Below, piece by piece: positions 5,901 through 8,931 of a DNA stretch of 8,931 bases. This DNA comes from Roseilinea sp034431495. GTDB taxonomy: Bacteria > Chloroflexota > Anaerolineae > J036 > Brachytrichaceae. The position numbers and the translations under genes were made by a program. Position 1 is the stretch's first letter; the number at the start of each line of letters is the position of its first letter. The notes under the pieces were generated by a model that saw nothing but the letters and a program-made list of their open reading frames with translations, was not told the DNA's origin and ran no database searches. Where the stretch lies: the NCBI GenBank assembly GCA_034431495.1, contig DAOUDB010000240.1:1-8931 (forward strand), given 5' to 3'.

Positions 5901-7500
5901 GCTGGTGCCGGTGACGCTGACGCAGCCGACGGGCGCGATCAGCACGACGGCGACAGATGCGCTGGGGGATTACAGCTTTGGTGGGCTGGAGGCGACGGGC
6001 TACTACACGGTGAGCATCACGACGCCGGCGGGGTATGTGCGGACGACGCCGGATCAGTGGCGGCGACTGGCGGTGATCGGGAGCGACTTCACCGACATTC
6101 ACTTTGGGCTGCGGTACATCGGGAATGTGGACACGCAGTATCTGTGGGTGGATGCGCAGTGTGAGGATGGGCGACCGTTCCCGCTGGCGCCGTTCACGGT
6201 GCAGGGGCCGGCGCTGAACACGGCGGCTGTGACGGACGATGGCGGTGGCTGGGCGGCGGAGGTAAGCGCGCCTGGGGTGTACACGGTGACGCTGATCGAC
6301 GCCGGGCTGACGCTGGTGGCGCCGGGGGACATCAACCCGGTGGCGGTGACGGTGCCGGCGAACGGTTCGGGCGGGGCAACGTTTGTGCTGCGCTGCTCGG
6401 ACATTGCCGGCGAGCGGGGCGGGATCGTGGTGCGGTTGTATGACGCGGACAATCCGGCGGCCACGCCCGGTGTGTTGGCCGGCCAGGCTGTGACGGCGAG
6501 CAACGGGGTGAGCGTGCTGGTGGGCACGACCAACGCGGCCGGCTATGTGTGGTTCACCGGGTTGATTTCCGGGACGTGGGTGGTGACGGCGCCGCAAGTG
6601 AGTGGGCAGGCGCTGGTGGCACCGGGGTGGCAGGCGTATGTGCAGACGGTGAACGTGGTGGCGCCGCTGGCGAGCCAGGTGCGCTACGGCTACCGCGGGC
6701 AGGGCGATGCGACGCCGGCGACCAAGCTGGGCGAGGATCTGTCGTCCAATGGCGGCCTGTATCTGGGAGACGTGGTGCGCTACACGCTGGCGGTGACGAA
6801 CAACACGGGGATCACGCTGACGAACGTGCGCATCACGGATGTGCTGCCCAGTGGGTTACAGTTCAACGGCATCGAGCAGGTCTGGCCGGCGGGGTGCAGC
6901 GCCGGCGAGTCGAGCGGCGTGGTGTTGGGCCTGTGTCCGACGCTGGCAGCGGGTGAGGTGATGCGGGTGGTGTTCAGTGCGACGGTGACGACAGCCGGCC
7001 AGGACATAGCCAACGCCTTCACCTGGAGCGCCGACGAGGTAGGAGGCGAGCAACCCGGCGGCAGTTGTGTCAACGCGCCATGTGGAGGGCCTGCGCCACG
7101 GGCGCGGGTGGACGTGAGCGAGACGCGGAAGGAGGCGGAGGTCAGCACAGCGCGGATGGGTGAGGTGGTGAGGTACACGATTGTGCTGAGCAACGCTGGG
7201 GCGAGCGCGGCGAGTGTGACGGTGACAGACACGCTGGCGGTGAGCGCGACGGTGGAGAGCGCGACGGCGGGGTATGTGCAGAGCGGGCAGACGCTGGTGT
7301 GGAGCAGTGTGGGGGTGCCGGCGGGGGGTACGACTGTGCTGACGCTGAGCGTGCGTGCCGGGAGCGGGCCGCTGCCTGAGGGGTATGTGTTGAGCAACGG
7401 GGTGGAGATCGAGTCGGATGGCGTGGTGGTGAGGCGGGACGCGGCCGGGGTTGAGATCACGCCGTGGCGGGTGTATGCGCCGGTAGTGCGCCGGCCGTGA
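2956..7500 (+). CDS. Large secreted modular protein with Ig-like, SdrD_B/CnaB-like and two DUF11 domains
   Basis: A 1514-residue protein, probably exported to the cell surface. Residues 1-32 are a signal peptide (MRARRR, then a hydrophobic core). Residues 33-409 are an unrecognised, probably beta-rich module with several Cys. About 410-488 is an Ig-like domain beginning DTTAPTC. Residues 489-575, 576-663 and 664-755 are three repeats starting with D, each ending in VxARxxDxAGN-type motifs and holding a likely disulfide pair. Residues 756-853 and 854-957 are further Ig/FnIII-like units. About 960-1055 is an SdrD_B-like domain (GRVYSD, GDYSFGGL), followed by two CnaB-like units to about 1252. 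DUF11 domains lie at about 1253-1358 and 1385-1485, joined by a C1371-VNAP-C1376 linker. The protein ends WRVYAPVVRRP with no membrane anchor or LPxTG signal. No catalytic site is evident; adhesion, sheath or S-layer-like roles are guesses. GC content rises sharply after the N-terminal module. Confidence 0.88.
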   Translation: MRARRRFSLVLVAGLLLAGLSVTMPARPAFSAPQAPAASASLYPGGSVTSGFLETIWGGSGSARVLAPQTFLFGNGIPAPDLNIQALQGSGSNSWRATNVSGGSVQFTGGALRLYSPPSGQTGWHLSNAHNAAACFGGCLGVATGIWIAGTPNLALQHRLNGGDSVLGNGSILVFGVNQVHLSPARFVELEVMVPPAGLVQARMSWYTGGPINSSTPVDACPLYATYGVAYRLSVNSNGSVDGYIRCADAMTNDWDAYSGTKLEHYVGTAPVGTLLTAYGYLVNTNVYGGQTSATQSTYNYLKNINSAAATTSGSYTSPVIDGGFGAQWTSVSCSGVQTYGSGTGSLDVFYRIWDSAAPDWTYLGTCNADGTLSIPGAPRARYFQAQFVFNSGSNGYRRLGGATVNYNPDTTAPTCTVSPGPNPGSWVSGNTAVTVTCTDNEALMPNGSASQNYGHTLNANQGNQTVSGTACNRNNNCVNYTYSPYNRDNIAPNAPGLSLSGFSQGSWNPSTLNVQNNGDNLSGVSAIQCSVNGGGWGACPTDVSGYGHGTTIVARAIDDAGNVSGNGNTVTILRDTQAPNAPGLSLSGFSAGSWNPSTLNVQNNGDNGPAGVSAIQCSVNGGGWGACPTDVSSYGHGTTIVARALDNAGNVSGNSNTVTIQRDTQAPNAPTVSLGGFSGGTWNPTTIGYVNNGDNGSAGVNMATVQCSINGGAPTTCPDNSALAGLPHGATVAARVQDNAGNWSAFGAPATIRRDTTAPATAIGAIAPEYRNTPPQLFYAPTGDGGSPFSVVRLLRRANPTDPWTDSGALSNGMSWTPPGQGRWYVASKVTDEANNVEPDPSGATEDATFFYDTVAPAAPAVLSVGPSNSRTPNVTWSASTDPGEPTTGSGVQTYRVFILRPDNSVVTQYDVAAPVTNGTVNVLLDDGNYSARVVAIDRAGNQSAASASYVFSVDSTSVFAGRVYSDVAPLGQYGGESGVALVPVTLTQPTGAISTTATDALGDYSFGGLEATGYYTVSITTPAGYVRTTPDQWRRLAVIGSDFTDIHFGLRYIGNVDTQYLWVDAQCEDGRPFPLAPFTVQGPALNTAAVTDDGGGWAAEVSAPGVYTVTLIDAGLTLVAPGDINPVAVTVPANGSGGATFVLRCSDIAGERGGIVVRLYDADNPAATPGVLAGQAVTASNGVSVLVGTTNAAGYVWFTGLISGTWVVTAPQVSGQALVAPGWQAYVQTVNVVAPLASQVRYGYRGQGDATPATKLGEDLSSNGGLYLGDVVRYTLAVTNNTGITLTNVRITDVLPSGLQFNGIEQVWPAGCSAGESSGVVLGLCPTLAAGEVMRVVFSATVTTAGQDIANAFTWSADEVGGEQPGGSCVNAPCGGPAPRARVDVSETRKEAEVSTARMGEVVRYTIVLSNAGASAASVTVTDTLAVSATVESATAGYVQSGQTLVWSSVGVPAGGTTVLTLSVRAGSGPLPEGYVLSNGVEIESDGVVVRRDAAGVEITPWRVYAPVVRRP
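4420..5220 (+). repeat. Three tandem Ig-like coding repeats
   Basis: Units are 4420-4680 (87 codons), 4681-4944 (88) and 4945-5220 (92). The first two are almost identical at DNA level: by eye about twenty differences plus one 3-base indel over some 250 nt, including many silent sites, which points to recent duplication or gene conversion. The third is clearly related but diverged. Each carries an NNGDN block and a Cys pair (for example QCSVNGGGWGAC). Confidence 0.85.
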
Positions 7501-7585
7501 GAGATGCGGGGATGCAGGGCGTGTTCTGCGTGGCCGGGGGACGGGGCATCACGCGGGGCAGTGCGCTGCGTGAATGCGAGGAGAC

Positions 7586-7620
7586 CAGAGGGCGGTCATA
7601 CAGGCCGCCCTCTGTTTATT
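7586..7620 (+). terminator. Intrinsic terminator of the surface-protein gene
   Basis: CAGAGGGCGG (7586-7595) pairs perfectly with CCGCCCTCTG (7605-7614) around a 9-base loop and is followed by TTTATT. It lies 86 nt after the stop at 7500. On the opposite strand the hairpin is not followed by a T-run, so it works best for rightward transcription, although the minus-strand TPR remnant ends right beside it. Confidence 0.75.
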
Positions 7621-7960
7621 GGAGGGCCAAAAGGTTGTGTCGGTCCGGTATGCCAGCAGTCGCGCTCGCACCCTCGGCGCGCGCGAGCGCTTCCAGCCAG
7701 CCGGCGACTTCGTCAGCGCGGTGGTGTCCGACTGCGCGCAGATCGGTTAGGCTGAGCTGAGCAAGCCGACGCGCCTCGGCCCAGTTTCCCTGTGCAGCCT
7801 GAACCCGCGCCAGCCCGAAGCGGTTGAGTGCAGCCAGGTCGGTGTAGTTGTTGCGTTGGGCGATTTCAAGCCCGTGCGCATGGGTCGCGCCGGCTGTATT
7901 GATGTCGCCTTGTGCCAGATAGTACTCCCCCAGCTCTAAGCGCACACTGGCCATGTGCCA
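7616..7960 (-). pseudogene. TPR-repeat protein, C-terminal remnant
   Basis: The minus strand encodes about 115 residues with two tetratricopeptide-like helix pairs. The first is around ASVRLELGEYYLAQGDINTA, the second around FGLARVQAAQGNWAEARRLA, followed by a tail ending NLLALQ. This resembles the C-terminal TPR region of large ATPase or LuxR/MalT-type regulators, or other TPR scaffolds. The recognisable homology starts at a Trp-His just after 7965; further upstream the same frame runs antisense to DUF11 coding sequence and makes no sense. The gene has therefore lost its 5' part at the 7955-7972 junction. The ATG at 7954 could still start a 112-residue peptide, but no good ribosome binding site precedes it. 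It converges on the large surface-protein gene. Confidence 0.6.
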
Positions 7961-8842
7961 GGACAGGACAACCCCTCGAATAGCTGCCAGAATGCGCCAT
8001 GTGGCGGAGGCAATCCGCAGCGGGGCAGCGCCGGACAGAAGGTGGGCGTGGGTGAGCTGGCCGAGAACGCCCCGATCACCTACACCCTGGTGGTGACTAA
8101 CCAGACGCCGGCGACGCTGATCAACCTGCGCATCACCGACACGCTGCCGTCGCAGTTGCAACTGAGCGGCGTTGACGTGCCCTTCGGCTGCACCGACCAG
8201 AGCAGCGGCAACACCGCGGTGGTGAGCTGCGCCGGCCTGCCGGCTGGCCAGTCGGTGGTGGTCGCGGTGTATGCCACGGTGGTGAGCGCTACCGGGACCG
8301 TGGTCAACAGCTTTACCTGGACGGCGGACAACCTGGGGCCGGACGAGCCGGTGGCGTGTTGGGACTTGCCGTGTGACAGTGAGGACCGGCCCGACTTGGA
8401 CAACATCGAGACGGCCAAGGGTGGCAGTGCGGCGATGGCGCGCGTGGGTGACCTGATCACCTACACGCTGACGTTGAGCAACAGCGGCAGCGTGACCGCG
8501 ACGGCCACGGTGACCGACGTGCTGGACGGACGGCGGACGTTCGAGTCGGCCAGCGTGACGCCGGATGAGAGTGCTGGCGGCACGCTGGTGTGGCAGAACG
8601 TGGTGGTGCCGGCGGGCGAGCGGGTGGTGATCACGGTGACGGTGCGGGCCGGCGCCAACACGCCGTTGGCGCAGTCATACACGGTGAACAACGCGATGCA
8701 GGTGAGCTACCGCAACACCACACTGACGCGGCAGGCGGGCAGCGTTGAGGTCGCGCCGTGGCGTGCCTTCATACCTGTTGCGATGCGTCCGGCCGAGATC
8801 ACGCCGCGGACATACCTGCCGATCATGCTGAGAGGGCAGTAA
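7955..8842 (+). CDS. DUF11-domain protein, 5'-truncated paralogue of the large surface protein
   Basis: The frame encodes 295 residues from a GTG at 7955, but it has no signal peptide and no ribosome binding site, so it is probably the tail of a larger gene. It opens in the middle of a linker (C11-QNAP-C16, then GGG) homologous to C1371-VNAP-C1376 of the large protein. DUF11 domain A follows (about 30-122, with a likely C79-C92 disulfide), then a second Cys linker (C135-WDLP-C140), DUF11 domain B (about 155-235), and a tail holding two copies of the C-terminal motif: RAFIPVAMR (270-278) and RTYLPIMLR (285-293). In the large protein such a linker follows a DUF11 domain, so the intact ancestor probably had at least three. 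The coding sequence proper seems to start between 7961 and 7972, next to the TPR remnant. It may be a pseudogene. Confidence 0.7.
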   Translation: MPGQDNPSNSCQNAPCGGGNPQRGSAGQKVGVGELAENAPITYTLVVTNQTPATLINLRITDTLPSQLQLSGVDVPFGCTDQSSGNTAVVSCAGLPAGQSVVVAVYATVVSATGTVVNSFTWTADNLGPDEPVACWDLPCDSEDRPDLDNIETAKGGSAAMARVGDLITYTLTLSNSGSVTATATVTDVLDGRRTFESASVTPDESAGGTLVWQNVVVPAGERVVITVTVRAGANTPLAQSYTVNNAMQVSYRNTTLTRQAGSVEVAPWRAFIPVAMRPAEITPRTYLPIMLRGQ

Positions 8843-8867
8843 CCCGCCGATCGCACCCCGGACTCCT

Positions 8868-8897
8868 GCGAGGGCGCGCGACACTGCGCGCCCTCGC
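8868..8897 (+). terminator. GC-rich 12-bp hairpin after the DUF11 remnant
   Basis: Positions 8868-8879 pair perfectly with 8886-8897 around the six-base loop GACACT, 25 nt after the stop at 8842. The stem is very strong, but no T-run follows (GCTGTATAG), so it is a terminator-like or 3'-end-protecting hairpin and not a textbook intrinsic terminator. The remaining bases to 8931 hold no recognisable gene. Confidence 0.5.
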
Positions 8898-8931
8898 GCT
8901 GTATAGAATCGCACATGAGATGAGCCGATGA

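Noticed and set aside
3859..6597. Very long open frame (912 codons) on the minus strand, opposite the Ig-like region
   Set aside because: Its translation is low-complexity and dominated by Arg, His, Pro and Ala, as expected opposite a GC-rich gene with strong third-position bias. It crosses several unrelated domains of the well-supported plus-strand protein and has no domain of its own.
8909..8931. Start of a further gene at the right edge
   Set aside because: The ATGs there reach a stop within a few codons, and no ribosome binding site is seen.

Overview
The window looks like a GC-rich bacterial genome, most likely Chloroflexota (Anaerolineae or Caldilineae type). This rests on large secreted proteins built from Ig-like, SdrD_B/CnaB-like and DUF11 modules, on a short C-terminal motif of the 'aromatic-x-P-hydrophobic-R' kind that I associate with secreted proteins of that phylum, and on a lipobox-bearing YhfC-type membrane protein. 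The assignment is an inference; no rRNA, tRNA or housekeeping marker is present.

Layout, left to right. (1) 937 to the left edge, minus strand: a lipoprotein-signal plus YhfC-like membrane protein, cut off by the window edge, so its stop is not visible. (2) 938-1514: a gene-free stretch holding a small inverted repeat, a good sigma70-like promoter and a 10-bp hairpin. Short motifs in it recur in the same order upstream of the large gene. (3) 1515-2612: an IS4-type DDE transposase with an intact YREK signature. (4) 2613-2955: a second gene-free leader resembling the first, with a GCAA-tetraloop hairpin just before the gene. (5) 2956-7500: a 1514-residue secreted modular surface protein, followed by a clean intrinsic terminator. 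(6) 7616 to about 7960, minus strand: the C-terminal remnant of a TPR protein. (7) About 7955-8842, plus strand: the C-terminal remnant of a second DUF11 protein, a paralogue of the end of the large protein, followed by a strong GC hairpin. The last 89 bases hold no recognisable gene.

The window is a rearranged accessory region more than a single pathway. Two signs stand out: an upstream regulatory region that seems duplicated around the transposase, with the left copy having no gene of its own, and a head-to-head junction near 7960 where two unrelated genes both lose their 5' ends. The two DUF11 proteins share Cys-x3-Pro-Cys linkers and a C-terminal motif that may be an export or anchoring signal.
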